From CAZTDD01 sp964612675 (GTDB lineage Bacteria; Hinthialibacterota; Hinthialibacteria; Hinthialibacterales; JAKPRU01), in contig CAZTDD010000009.1 in the NCBI GenBank assembly GCA_964612675.1, forward strand, positions 39,086-103,085: a stretch of 64,000 nt of DNA. Direction: 5' to 3'. The notes below the pieces were generated by a model. That model saw only the letters and a list, made by a program, of their open reading frames with translations, was not told where the DNA came from and made no database searches. Of this stretch, positions 16,368 to 24,010 are shown piece after piece. Positions within the stretch are counted from its first letter, which is position 1. Each line of letters starts with the position of its first letter. Made by a program: the position numbers and the translations under genes.

Positions 16368-16487
16368 AGTTTTAGTATTCTCTGTCGGTTGTTCTGATAA
16401 TCAGGGCTAAGTGAATCTTGCTAACGCCGGTTTTGCCGGGGGACTCACAGAGTTTGACCTGGTCGTTGTGCTCCTGAAACAATGATC

Positions 16488-16515
16488 TTGACATATCAAA
16501 AAGGTTATATATTCT
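16488..16515 (+). promoter_or_regulatory. Promoter of the HigBA-type module
   Basis: TTGACA at 16488-16493, a 16-base spacer, then TATTCT at 16510-16515. The expected start of transcription falls at or next to the ATG at 16523, so the toxin may be translated from a leaderless message. The -10 region also contains TATA-ttc-TATATA-like symmetry that could bind the antitoxin. Confidence 0.55.
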
Positions 16516-16522
16516 ATATAGT

Positions 16523-16804
16523 ATGTGGCGGATCGAAGAACATAGACGGATTGACAGGCAAATCGGTTCGCTTCCGATTGAGGTACTCAAGCGATACGAA
16601 AAATGGAAGGATATCGCCACAATTTCCGGCCCGCGGGGGTTGCGACTGATCAAGGGCTTTCACGACGAAGCTTTGGTTGGCAAGTGGAAGGGATACCGCT
16701 CCTCGCGGCTTGGGCTCCAGTGGCGCGTGATATACCGAACCGTTCCTGAAGCGTTGCTGTTTCAGGTCGCGTCGATAACCACTCATGACTATCGGAGGGC
16801 TTAG
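16523..16804 (+). CDS. higB: RelE/HigB-type toxin
   Basis: 93 residues. The pattern fits the RelE/HigB superfamily of ribosome-dependent mRNA interferases: N-terminal helices (IDRQIGSLPIEVLKRYEKW), then GPRGLRLIKGFHDEALVGKW, and the core RSSRLGLQWRVIYRTVPE ending VASITTHDYRRA, with Arg and His residues placed as in this family. The toxin is encoded before the antitoxin, the HigBA order, and the stop TAG is immediately followed by the antitoxin ATG. There is no clear ribosome site ahead of the ATG; a leaderless start is possible. The module looks intact. Confidence 0.9.
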   Translation: MWRIEEHRRIDRQIGSLPIEVLKRYEKWKDIATISGPRGLRLIKGFHDEALVGKWKGYRSSRLGLQWRVIYRTVPEALLFQVASITTHDYRRA

Positions 16805-17065
16805 ATGAATGATTATCGTCCTGCCAAGAAGCGTATAGAGGTTTCCGTGGGTGAATCCGTACGGATCCTCCGCGAGCTTCAGGAATTAAGCCAGAATCAA
16901 TTGTCTGCAATGACAGGCATCCCCCAGGCGACCATTTCCGCAATCGAGAATGATCGTGTCAAACTGGGCGTGGAGCGGGCCAAGGTTTTAGCCACTGCGT
17001 TGAAAGTCCATCCAGGAGTTCTGGTTTTTCCCGGCTGGGAGCTTCCGGACGAAGTCGTAGCGTAA
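16805..17065 (+). CDS. higA: HigA-type antitoxin (Xre helix-turn-helix)
   Basis: 86 residues. The centre is a Cro/C1-type helix-turn-helix: VRILRELQELSQNQLSAMTG, IPQATISAIENDRVKLGVER, AKVLATALKVHP. It should bind DNA near the module promoter and neutralise the toxin encoded directly before it (no gap between stop and start). A short N-terminal stretch (MNDYRPAKKRIEV) precedes the DNA-binding part and a C-terminal tail (FPGWELPDEVVA) follows. Intact and co-transcribed with the toxin gene. Confidence 0.92.
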   Translation: MNDYRPAKKRIEVSVGESVRILRELQELSQNQLSAMTGIPQATISAIENDRVKLGVERAKVLATALKVHPGVLVFPGWELPDEVVA

Positions 17066-17108
17066 TATGCGACTTGAACAGACGGGCAAGAAGCACGCCG
17101 GCAAAACC

Positions 17109-17127
17109 CACAGGCTGGAAGCCTGTG
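17109..17127. repeat. Palindromic repeat CACAGGCT-gga-AGCCTGTG
   Basis: An 8-bp perfect stem with a 3-nt loop just after the HigBA module. This sort of short palindrome is a common dispersed element in large environmental bacterial genomes, but only this copy was noticed in the window. Confidence 0.55.
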
Positions 17128-17196
17128 CCACTCTTGAGAACGAAGGACGTTGCGCCCATGCAGCTCAGCGTCGTGCAGACCCGGCCGAGGGTGCAA

Positions 17197-17254
17197 CCGC
17201 CGTCGGTATCCGGCCGTGGCTTCATTGCTCCAGCCGCTTGAGCCGCAAGGCTCG
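17197..17254 (-). pseudogene. Second fragment of the SGNH/TPR hydrolase gene (3' end)
   Basis: The minus strand reads LRLKRLEQ, a TGA stop, SHGRIPTA; the intact gene at 17879-19378 reads ERLKRLEQ, W, SHGRIPAA. About 80 percent of bases agree over some 52 positions. The Trp TGG has become TGA. Only the C-terminal region is present. This piece lies between two toxin-antitoxin modules, as the other fragment (10115-10278) lies beside a toxin-antitoxin relic. Confidence 0.65.
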
Positions 17255-17322
17255 CCACGTTCAGCTGCGATGTTGACCTGACTCTCAGTGGCACGTAAGA
17301 TTCGGCAACAAAGGAGACGCTC

Positions 17323-17541
17323 ATGACAGAACTCTTGGAACAAGTGCTTGAAAAAGTGTCCGCTCTTCCCAGCGAGGTACAGGATCAGCTTGCCCGGCAA
17401 TGGCTTGAAGAGATCGAATGGGAGACACGCTGGGATCGAACGTTGGCTGATTCACAGGACAAGATCGATCAATTGGCGGAAAGAGCCGAAGAGGAGTATC
17501 GGTCAGGCAAAACAAAAGAAATGGGGTTCAGCGAACTCTGA
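17323..17541 (+). CDS. Small antitoxin of a RelE/ParE-type module
   Basis: 72 residues, mostly helical and acidic (LEQVLEKVSALPSEVQDQLA, DSQDKIDQLAERAEEEYR). The ending YRSGKTKEMGFSEL is the common closing phrase of addiction-module antitoxins paired with RelE-like toxins. The ATG follows AAAGGAGACGCTC. The stop TGA shares two bases with the probable CTG start of the toxin gene, so the genes are coupled. The toxin is frameshifted, so the antitoxin may have no active partner. Confidence 0.8.
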   Translation: MTELLEQVLEKVSALPSEVQDQLARQWLEEIEWETRWDRTLADSQDKIDQLAERAEEEYRSGKTKEMGFSEL

Positions 17542-17805
17542 AATCTCATCTCACGAAGGATTTCATACGGCGTTTTCGTCGACTTCCTCCGCGCGTTCAA
17601 CGCCTTGCCAAGAGAAACTATAAGATCTGGAGGGAGAATTCATCACATCCGGGTCTGCAATTCAAACTCGTCGGCAAGCGCAAACGCGCCTATTCCGTCC
17701 GCGTGGGGGTCGGCTGGAGGGCTCTTGGCCTCGTAATCGGGGACGCTTGTATGGTTCTGGATCGGCTCTCATCCGGAGTACGAAAGGATCATACGGGATT
17801 TGTAG
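17538..17805 (+). pseudogene. RelE/ParE-type toxin with frameshift
   Basis: From a CTG (17538) overlapping the antitoxin stop, the frame reads KSHLTKDFIRRFRRLPPRVQ, RLAKRNYKIWRENSSHPGLQ, FKLVGKRKRAYSVRVGVGWR, ALGLVIGD, the body of a RelE/ParE toxin. Near 17740-17752 the frame changes: the expected ending VWFWIGSHPEYERIIRDL and a TAG stop lie one base out of phase. Total length (268 bases) is one more than a multiple of three, consistent with one inserted base. Without correction the protein would carry a wrong tail to about 17860. The non-standard start codon is another sign of decay, unless translation is coupled. Confidence 0.8.
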
Positions 17806-17878
17806 AATACTCCCGACAATGCAATCGGGTATCGGGGTGGCGCAGCCGTAAGAGGCCCTGATTTCTCCCCGTCAGTCA

Positions 17879-19378
17879 TCACTCTCTTGCCTTTTTCTTG
17901 TTCGTCGTCCTGATTACGCTTTCCGCCGCCGGTATCCGACCATGGCTCCATTGCTCGAGGCGCTTGAGGCGCTCGGCTCCCCGCGCAAAATACACATTGC
18001 TTAATTCTGAAAAATGGTCTTCCCACAGATGCTGACGGTCCTGTCGCCAGCCCATCGTTCGAGGGACTAGATCGATATCCTGCATTGCCTCATACAGTGA
18101 ATCGGCGATCAGCTGATGACCGGTGATACTCGGATGAACGTGGTCGAGAAGCCATTCATCTCCAGGGATTCCGTCCTGGGTGCGTTTTTCGATAAGTGCC
18201 CTCACATCGATCAGCGGTAGGTCGTATTTCGCCGCGACCTCCAGAATCGCCTTGTGCATCGGTTCCAAAATCCGCAGCGGGCAAATATCGTCGTCTTTCG
18301 CCCGTACGAACCATTCTTTCGCTTCGTCGAACCGCGCCATCCGTTCGTAACACTTGCCGATCATGTAAAAAAGTCCTGCGTGCCGACCGTCGATCTCGGC
18401 TGCCTGTTCGAGCAGTTGAGCTTTTTGATAGGCATTCGACCAATCAACTTCCTGCGCCTGTTGCCACAGTCCGATCATGCGTTCCCATTGGGGTATTGAC
18501 AGGGTCTCGTCAAATTCCGATTTGAACGGCGGACAGTCTTTCAGGTTTGAGACGGGATTCATCAGAATCAGCGGAACGTTCGCATCCTGTGCTATCCGAG
18601 CCATGATTTCGATGTTGTAACGGAAATGGGCGATCGTTCCCTCGCGCCAAATCTCGTCACGGTGATAGCAATCGATACCCGTCTCGAAATCGAGTTTTGC
18701 TTGGACCTCAGGGGGCAATACGCTCCGGGGTGTCTGTACATCTGGTTGAGATGAGAGGGACTGGTAGGCAAGGGAATAGCTGCGTAGATTCAGCAGCAAT
18801 TCATGAAGTCGGATGAGCACCTCAGGTGTGTGTTTTATTCGTCCGTATGTTCGATCCTCCAGGAACTCATTATGCCCTGTGTAGATGATGAACAGATCCG
18901 GTTCGTAAGCCAACACTTCACGCATGATAGGAACGAGACGATAGCTGGCATAGGAAATCCCGCCACAATTCACGACTTCCCACTCGGTTTCGGGGATGGC
19001 CGCCCGAAGGTTAAGTTGAAGCCAGGTTGTGAACGAGGTTTCCACCGCGTAGGGCCGCCCTTGCACGGTCGAACCCCCGAGGCAAAAGATGCGAAATGTG
19101 TTCTCGTCTTTGGAGGCGGAGAACGACTGGGGACGGAAGAAAGTTAAGCGTTCCTCGGCTGTTTCGTAACGAGTCCCGTCTGAATTCAAAACAAAAAGGG
19201 GGCGTATTCCGCTGAACGAAACATAAGGGTCTTCGAGATCGACCGGGGGAGGAGGAACAAGAAATCGCAGACCAACTTCAATTAGAACCAGCGGCAGAAG
19301 AACAATCAGAACCGCAGCAGCTGGAAAAAACAGCCTTCGTAACTTGGTCGGCCGTTTTTCTGGCTGTGTCTCGCCCAT
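17879..19378 (-). CDS. SGNH-hydrolase family membrane-anchored protein with TPR-like C-terminus
   Basis: 499 residues from the ATG at 19378 (MGETQPEKRPTKLRRLFFPA); an earlier ATG would add an unlikely repeat-derived leader. One membrane anchor (PAAAVLIVLLPLVLIEVGLR, about 20-38) precedes an extracytoplasmic SGNH domain: GGSTVQG near 108 (catalytic Ser), NCGGISYAS, TGHNEFLED, and DHVHPS near 435 (Asp-His). A helical repeat region (AQLLEQAAEIDGRHAGLFYM, CYERMARFDEAKEWF) lies before the final block. Proteins of this layout act on acylated glycans or lipids at the cell surface; the substrate is unknown. Two broken copies of parts of this gene lie at 10115 and 17197. Confidence 0.82.
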   Translation of the reverse strand: MGETQPEKRPTKLRRLFFPAAAVLIVLLPLVLIEVGLRFLVPPPPVDLEDPYVSFSGIRPLFVLNSDGTRYETAEERLTFFRPQSFSASKDENTFRIFCLGGSTVQGRPYAVETSFTTWLQLNLRAAIPETEWEVVNCGGISYASYRLVPIMREVLAYEPDLFIIYTGHNEFLEDRTYGRIKHTPEVLIRLHELLLNLRSYSLAYQSLSSQPDVQTPRSVLPPEVQAKLDFETGIDCYHRDEIWREGTIAHFRYNIEIMARIAQDANVPLILMNPVSNLKDCPPFKSEFDETLSIPQWERMIGLWQQAQEVDWSNAYQKAQLLEQAAEIDGRHAGLFYMIGKCYERMARFDEAKEWFVRAKDDDICPLRILEPMHKAILEVAAKYDLPLIDVRALIEKRTQDGIPGDEWLLDHVHPSITGHQLIADSLYEAMQDIDLVPRTMGWRQDRQHLWEDHFSELSNVYFARGAERLKRLEQWSHGRIPAAESVIRTTNKKKARE

Positions 19379-19414
19379 CTTATATGCCGCCCGTGGAGCA
19401 ACTTCAATCGGGTG

Positions 19415-19440
19415 CCACCCCCACTTCCGCTTGGGGGTGG
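19415..19440. repeat. Hairpin CCACCCCCA / TGGGGGTGG between hisS and the SGNH gene
   Basis: A perfect 9-bp stem (19415-19423 with 19432-19440) and 8-nt loop. The phrase TGGGGGTGGCACCC recurs near 23904. It lies just past the hisS stop on the minus strand but lacks a following T-run, so it is a repeat first and at best a weak terminator. Confidence 0.45.
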
Positions 19441-19453
19441 GAAACAAGCCCAT

Positions 19454-20872
19454 TCAATCCAGCATGTCGCGGACTGCGCCGACAAGTTCCTCCCGCTTGA
19501 TTGTCTGCTGACCCGCTGTTCCTTTTTTGCGCCATTCCTCACGCGAGTCAACGTCCTTGCGTTTCTCCATCCCGGTACGCAGATCTTTGACGGAGACCGT
19601 TCCCTGGGAGAATTCGTCGCTGCCGGCGATGACCGCAAGCTCCAGTCCGAGAGCGTTTGCGTATTTTAGCTGTTTGCCGAGTCCACGCTCCGTCCCGGCG
19701 TAGAGTTCGGTCGGAATTCCGGCGGCGCGGAGATCCTGGGCCATACGCAGATAGTCCGCTTTGTGGTTCGGATCCATCACAGTGACCAACACCCTAGCCG
19801 TGCACTTAATGTCGGGTATAAGCCCCAGGCTGTCGAGTGCCGCAAGCAGGCGGTCTACGCCGATGGAAGCGCCGGTCGCGGGGATTTCCTCGCCGGTGAA
19901 GCGTTTGACCAGGTGATCGTATCGTCCGCCCGCGAATACCGATCCGAAACGGGGCGCGTCGGGAAGCACCGCCTCGAATACCGGGCCTGTGTAATAGTCG
20001 AGTCCGCGTGCGAGGGTGGGATCGAAAATCGCGTGCTCTTCCGAGATCTCGGCTGCGTCCAGATACCCGGCAATTTCTTCCAATTCGTCGAGACCCTCGT
20101 TTGCTGAATCATTGTTCCCCACGACTTCGCAAACCGACTTGATCGTCTCTTTACGTGGCCCCTTACGGATACTCAAATAATCGCATATTCCTGTGATCTG
20201 TCTTTCATCCAGATTGAGGCCCCGTATGCGGTCGCCGGACGCATCGACCCGGCCGTCCGCAAGTTCTTGCGAAACGCCTTCGACGCCGATCTTGTCCAGC
20301 TTATCGATGACACGAATGACAGCGTTCGCTGTTTTCTCGGGGATTCCGGCCTGTCCAACCGCACCATTTAGCACCTTACGGTTGTTAATTTTGATCTGGA
20401 AGCGTTCAATACCGAGCGCCTTGAGCGTGTCGTGCATCGCGATGATAATTTCCGCGTCGGTCAGCATATCGGGGCATCCGACGGCGTCCAGATCGAATTG
20501 GTAGAATTCGCGGTATCGTCCCGGGTCCGGTTTCTCGGCCCGCCACAGACGCCCCACCTGGTAGCGTCGGAACGGCTTCGGCAAATCCGGATATGTGGCG
20601 ATGACACGGGCGAGCGGAACAGTCAGATCGAAACGCAGGCCAATATCTTCGCCTTCCGGGCTGGTGAATCGGAAAATCTGTTTGTTCGATTCGTCTCCGC
20701 CGGGTCCGATCAAGGTGAGTGCGTACTCCTGCGCGGGTGTATCGATGGGCAGGAACCCAAAGCGTTCGTAGCATTCCTGGACAGTGCGGACGATGCGCTG
20801 ACGAGCGATCATCCGGGCCGGAAGGTGGTCCTGGAACCCTTTGAGGAGACGAGGCTGAACAGTATTCGGCAT
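19454..20872 (-). CDS. hisS: Histidyl-tRNA synthetase
   Basis: 472 residues, slightly longer than the common 420-440. It charges tRNA-His with histidine. Class II motif 2 is visible as RYQVGRLWRAEKPDPGRYRE then FYQFDLDAVG; the histidine-A motif as LARGLDYYTGPVFEAV; and motif 3 as GASIGVDRLL. The C-terminal anticodon-binding domain begins near 370 (ARVLVTVMD) and ends with SREEWRKKGTAGQQTIKREE and a Val-rich helix. The ATG at 20872 follows GGAGTGAAGAA. The gene is a single-copy housekeeping gene amid mobile-looking DNA. Insertions around 215-260 may account for the extra length. Confidence 0.97.
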   Translation of the reverse strand: MPNTVQPRLLKGFQDHLPARMIARQRIVRTVQECYERFGFLPIDTPAQEYALTLIGPGGDESNKQIFRFTSPEGEDIGLRFDLTVPLARVIATYPDLPKPFRRYQVGRLWRAEKPDPGRYREFYQFDLDAVGCPDMLTDAEIIIAMHDTLKALGIERFQIKINNRKVLNGAVGQAGIPEKTANAVIRVIDKLDKIGVEGVSQELADGRVDASGDRIRGLNLDERQITGICDYLSIRKGPRKETIKSVCEVVGNNDSANEGLDELEEIAGYLDAAEISEEHAIFDPTLARGLDYYTGPVFEAVLPDAPRFGSVFAGGRYDHLVKRFTGEEIPATGASIGVDRLLAALDSLGLIPDIKCTARVLVTVMDPNHKADYLRMAQDLRAAGIPTELYAGTERGLGKQLKYANALGLELAVIAGSDEFSQGTVSVKDLRTGMEKRKDVDSREEWRKKGTAGQQTIKREELVGAVRDMLD

Positions 20873-20889
20873 TTCTTCACTCCAATAAC

Positions 20890-21207
20890 AGAATTGAAAC
20901 GACGGTTAATTTGAAGTCCGGGACTGGGCCGGGAACAAACCCAACCGGTACAGAACTCACGGTACACATTAACCGTAGTATGTGCGCGTTGCAAAGCTCA
21001 GTGGCAGTGGGGTCGGTTGATTTGGGAGTTGAGGGATTGTCGAGGAGCTTTAGTGATACAAGCACCCCCCAGGGGAATTGGAAAGCCAGCAGCGGTGGTT
21101 GCCGTTGGTGGCGCCGGTCAGCCAGAGATCCTAGTGATTACGTGTCGAGACTTGGGTGGTCTACAGAAATCAGAACGCCGTCAGAATTGATCGGAACCCC
21201 AAGAACG
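20890..21207. other. Gene-free stretch upstream of hisS
   Basis: About 320 bases separate hisS from the DUF2442 gene. Open frames here are short, lack ribosome sites and have no recognisable family pattern. No repeat, tRNA or clear promoter was recognised. Confidence 0.4.
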
Positions 21208-21468
21208 CTACGCCTTCGTTGAGACTCTCGTTTGTCTCTCCACCAGCTTGCTGTGCAAGGCATCCGGCGCGAGGTCAGCACCGTTGGGCCAGCAGATGAC
21301 CCCGAACTTGTCAATCGTCACCTGTTTGAAGAAAGAGGGATCTTTCAACGGTTCAAACATAGAACCGAACAACCGATCTGAAAGGTCAACCGTTCCCTGT
21401 GTGCCGTCCTCGAATTCGACGTAGAGACGGTAATCTTGTTCTGGCCGTACGGTAGTGACTCTACACAT
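21208..21468 (-). CDS. DUF2442 domain protein
   Basis: 86 residues. The order is typical of DUF2442: VRPEQDYRLYVEFEDGTQG, VDLSDRLFGSMFEPLKDPSF, FKQVTIDKFGVICWPNGADL, APDAL. Such proteins are usually encoded directly after a DUF4160 gene, as here (11 bases), and the pair has been regarded as a toxin-antitoxin-like module. The molecular role has not been settled. The ATG is preceded by AAGGAGAAAGACC, a strong ribosome site. Nothing looks broken. Confidence 0.9.
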   Translation of the reverse strand: MCRVTTVRPEQDYRLYVEFEDGTQGTVDLSDRLFGSMFEPLKDPSFFKQVTIDKFGVICWPNGADLAPDALHSKLVERQTRVSTKA

Positions 21469-21479
21469 GGTCTTTCTCC

Positions 21480-21740
21480 TTATCGAAGAGGAGCTATTCG
21501 TTTAAGAGGTTCATGGTTACACGCGGCCTGCCAATTGGCGAATAATTCTTCGCGGTGTTCCTCCGCCCATTCGAATACCATTGATAGCGCTCGTCGTGGC
21601 AGTGAACCTCGCTGCACCTGAAGTGTGTCGATTCTGACACTAGCGGTTTCGCCTCCGTAGTACGCATGGAAATGGGGAGGCGGATGATCGTCATTATATA
21701 TTCGAATCACGATGCCATAAAAAGTGCTGATCGTCGGCAT
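21480..21740 (-). CDS. DUF4160 domain protein
   Basis: 86 residues. The signature MPTISTFYGIVIRIYNDDHP, PPHFHAYYGGETASVRIDTL, then RALSMVFEWAEEHREEL, is that of DUF4160, with conserved His residues in the PPHFHA motif. It is the upstream partner of the DUF2442 gene on the same strand and is preceded by 22 bases by a broken HicB-like gene. A toxin-like role is inferred from the pairing and small size only. Confidence 0.9.
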   Translation of the reverse strand: MPTISTFYGIVIRIYNDDHPPPHFHAYYGGETASVRIDTLQVQRGSLPRRALSMVFEWAEEHREELFANWQAACNHEPLKRIAPLR

Positions 21741-21762
21741 GGTCTTTTTACCGGCAGCTTGA

Positions 21763-21967
21763 TCATACTGCTACCATCAGTGTTTCAAACGGATCCTGTG
21801 GCAGGGATATGTCGTTCTCCTCAAGGGACACGATGTAGCCTCGTGTAGTTTCTTTGATATTGACAATTCCTTTTTTTCGCGCGGCCTTGAATCACACAGC
21901 CGGGCAGACCGGGCCATTCGGCCACCCAAAAGCCGTCCTCCGCGGGGAAAATAACAACCTGTCTCAT
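21763..21967 (-). pseudogene. hicB: HicB-like antitoxin gene with frameshift in an A-run
   Basis: From the ATG at 21967 (behind GGAGATGAGACC) the frame reads MRQVVIFPAEDGFWVAEWPG, LPGCVIQGRAKK, the HicB partial RNase H-like fold. At the run of seven A the phase shifts, and the next frame continues GIVNIKETTRGYIVSLEEN, DISLPQDPFETLMVAV and stop, exactly the usual HicB ending. The total length, 205 bases, needs one base removed or two added. No HicA gene is next to it. It is thus a lone, frameshifted HicB that probably headed the small operon with DUF4160 and DUF2442, or a sequence error at the homopolymer. Confidence 0.82.
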
Positions 21968-21971
21968 GGTC

Positions 21972-23624
21972 TCATCTCCGTTGACCCGCGACTATCGAAT
22001 TGTACATCATCCACTGCGTCACTACCGTATCCGAGGGCACAAATTCATACGCACCGATGTCGTGACCCGCACCAAGCGGTCTGGAATTGCCTTCGAAATC
22101 TTTGTGGAGCCAGTCGATCGCTTCGCCCGCATCAACAGCGGAACTGCCTTCTTGAAGGTGGTAGTCGAAACTAGAGGGATCGACGAATCCCGCGTCAAGC
22201 GCAACGATGTTCCCCACTCCCGGCAGCGGCTCGTCAACGAGGCTGAACCGGGCTTCAAGACCGTCTGTGGATCCCTGAGCAAATTCGGAGTTGGAAACGA
22301 CAATGCAGTTCCTCAGCCGGATATTCGATTCTGGATCTGTGAGATTGAACGCGAGATCATTGTCAGCGACTGTACAATTGACCAAATCGACTTCAGAGTC
22401 CGTGCATTCCACAGCAACGTTTGACCGGAAGAAGAGAGAATTGGTCACGAGTGGCCGCACCAGAGCGTCGGTATTGGGAGTTGTGCCGTCGCCGTCCACC
22501 TTGACTTTGGGTGTATTCCAAAGATCGATTCCCGTGTTCCGAAATCGGCACCGTTCGATGAAGACCGCTCCCGCTGTGTCAGCCATGTCCAGACCCCTGC
22601 GCCCGCCATTATGAAATTCGGAGCGTGCGAGGGTGAACGGGGCTGTGACATTTAGGAGCCGGATGCCACCCTTCGTGAATTGACTGTCTCGGATTGAGTA
22701 CTCCTCTCCCTTGGCGGGGAGCACTTCCAATGACTGTGACTCGGCAGGATCGCCTCCCCCGATCCGAATGAAGGTATCGTTGAAGACCCCATCGGCGATC
22801 TCGACATAAGATGAACTCAGCGAAAGCGCGCTGTCGTCGAGCCGGCAGCTGGCGAGGGAGATATCTGTACCATGTGTACGGAGATCGCCCACCTTACGGA
22901 AACGGGTATGGCGGATCGACGCAGTTCCGTTTCCGATATAGACGCCGTTGCCTGTGGCGGTGCCGATAAACTCGCAATGGGACACATCGAGAGAGCCCCC
23001 GGGATAATCAAGGATATAGGAATCGGGACGAGAGATATGTACTCTGTCGAGACTTACCGGCAAACCCCCGCCCGCTTGGATAGCCGTGTGCGCAGAGTCG
23101 GTGATCGTGCAGTCCTTGATATGGACGTTTGATCCTCGCACGCCGCCGTATTCAATCAGAATTCCTTGAAGAGTGACTGGTTGAATCTCTTTCGATGTGA
23201 TGGATGTCTCGTTTTCGAGTAGGAGATCGACGTATTTGAACTGAAGATCCTCCAGTCTGCATCCCGTTCCGAGGTGGACCGGACTCTGCGCATGCAGTAA
23301 GCGTTTGGTCACTCCGTCGCGCAGAGGAGATGACGCGACAACGGTAGCGGTTGCCGAGGCACCTACGAGGACTGTGCCGGGCGGAAGGGTCAACGGGAAA
23401 ACCTCCCCGTGCTCGCTGTCGTACGTTCCGGCGCTTAGCTGGATACGCACCTCTTCTGTCTCGCTGATCGACGCCAGGCAGGCCGTGAGAGTCTTGAAAG
23501 GTTTATCAGCGGTGCCGGGATTCGAGTCATTGCCACGCTCGGCGTCCACAAACAAGGTCTCCACGGCGGCGGACGGGGAAAGGACAAGTAGCACGAGGAG
23601 TACAGCCGAGGTTAAGAACCGCAT
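21972..23624 (-). CDS. Secreted right-handed beta-helix protein (DUF1565-like)
   Basis: 550 residues from the ATG at 23624, placed behind GGGAGG with good spacing. A signal peptide (FLTSAVLLVLLVLSPSAAVE) is followed by the DUF1565 opening FVDAERGNDSNPGTADKPFK with TLTACLASI, and then many short beta-helix coils (VHIKDCTITDSAHTAIQAGG, SLDVSHCEFIGTATGNGVYI, RLRNCIVVSNSEF). It ends with a choice-of-anchor style phrase (AGHDIGAYEFVPSD). Such proteins bind or cleave polysaccharide, but no catalytic set is evident. The stop lies 5 bases from the HicB start on the same strand. Confidence 0.88.
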   Translation of the reverse strand: MRFLTSAVLLVLLVLSPSAAVETLFVDAERGNDSNPGTADKPFKTLTACLASISETEEVRIQLSAGTYDSEHGEVFPLTLPPGTVLVGASATATVVASSPLRDGVTKRLLHAQSPVHLGTGCRLEDLQFKYVDLLLENETSITSKEIQPVTLQGILIEYGGVRGSNVHIKDCTITDSAHTAIQAGGGLPVSLDRVHISRPDSYILDYPGGSLDVSHCEFIGTATGNGVYIGNGTASIRHTRFRKVGDLRTHGTDISLASCRLDDSALSLSSSYVEIADGVFNDTFIRIGGGDPAESQSLEVLPAKGEEYSIRDSQFTKGGIRLLNVTAPFTLARSEFHNGGRRGLDMADTAGAVFIERCRFRNTGIDLWNTPKVKVDGDGTTPNTDALVRPLVTNSLFFRSNVAVECTDSEVDLVNCTVADNDLAFNLTDPESNIRLRNCIVVSNSEFAQGSTDGLEARFSLVDEPLPGVGNIVALDAGFVDPSSFDYHLQEGSSAVDAGEAIDWLHKDFEGNSRPLGAGHDIGAYEFVPSDTVVTQWMMYNSIVAGQRR

Positions 23625-23823
23625 TTGCACGACCTCCCTACGAAGTTCTCCTCAGAAGAAGTCTACCTCAAAATCGGCCTATAGTATGTCTACGGGTGTA
23701 AAAAAACGTCTTTTATTGTAAGACGGTCGTTCGCCACCCGCAAGGGGAGAGGTGGTGTCATAACTCCCCTCTGTTTCCCTGTTCAAGACTGGGGTTCGGG
23801 TGGGTTGATAAGTTTAGTGTTTA

Positions 23824-23859
23824 CAACCCCCTCTGTATCTCCCCCAATCTTGGGGGAGA
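23824..23859 (+). repeat. Copy of the CAACCCCC palindromic repeat
   Basis: CAACCCCCTCTGTATCTCC then CCCAATCTTGGGGGAGA: a conserved CAACCCCC head and a hairpin of CCCCC/GGGGG. Same family as copies at 25.1-25.5 kb and 57.5 kb. It lies in the 386-base gap between the beta-helix gene and the DUF6263-like gene. Confidence 0.75.
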
Positions 23860-23947
23860 GCCCCTTCTCATTTCTCGGCTGCTTCTGACACAGCCTGGGA
23901 CTTGGGGGTGGCACCCGTTGGGATAGGAAGCATGCGATAGGACAAAA

Positions 23948-23975
23948 CAACGGGCACCACTTTGGGTGCCCGTTG
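23948..23975 (-). terminator. Rho-independent terminator of the 24011 gene
   Basis: CAACGGGCACC (23948-23958) pairs with GGTGCCCGTTG (23965-23975): an 11-bp perfect stem and 6-nt loop. On the minus strand it is followed by TTTTG, and it lies 35 bases past the stop of the gene ending at 24011. Confidence 0.85.
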
Positions 23976-24010
23976 CCTGGTGTATTTCGGATGAGAACTG
24001 AGGATACGGA

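Noticed and set aside
16897..17400. Minus-strand open frame across the HigA and antitoxin region
   Set aside because: It lies opposite two well-supported genes and is read through a palindromic repeat and a gene fragment.
20890..21207. Short open frames upstream of hisS as genes
   Set aside because: They lack ribosome sites and family patterns and overlap on both strands.
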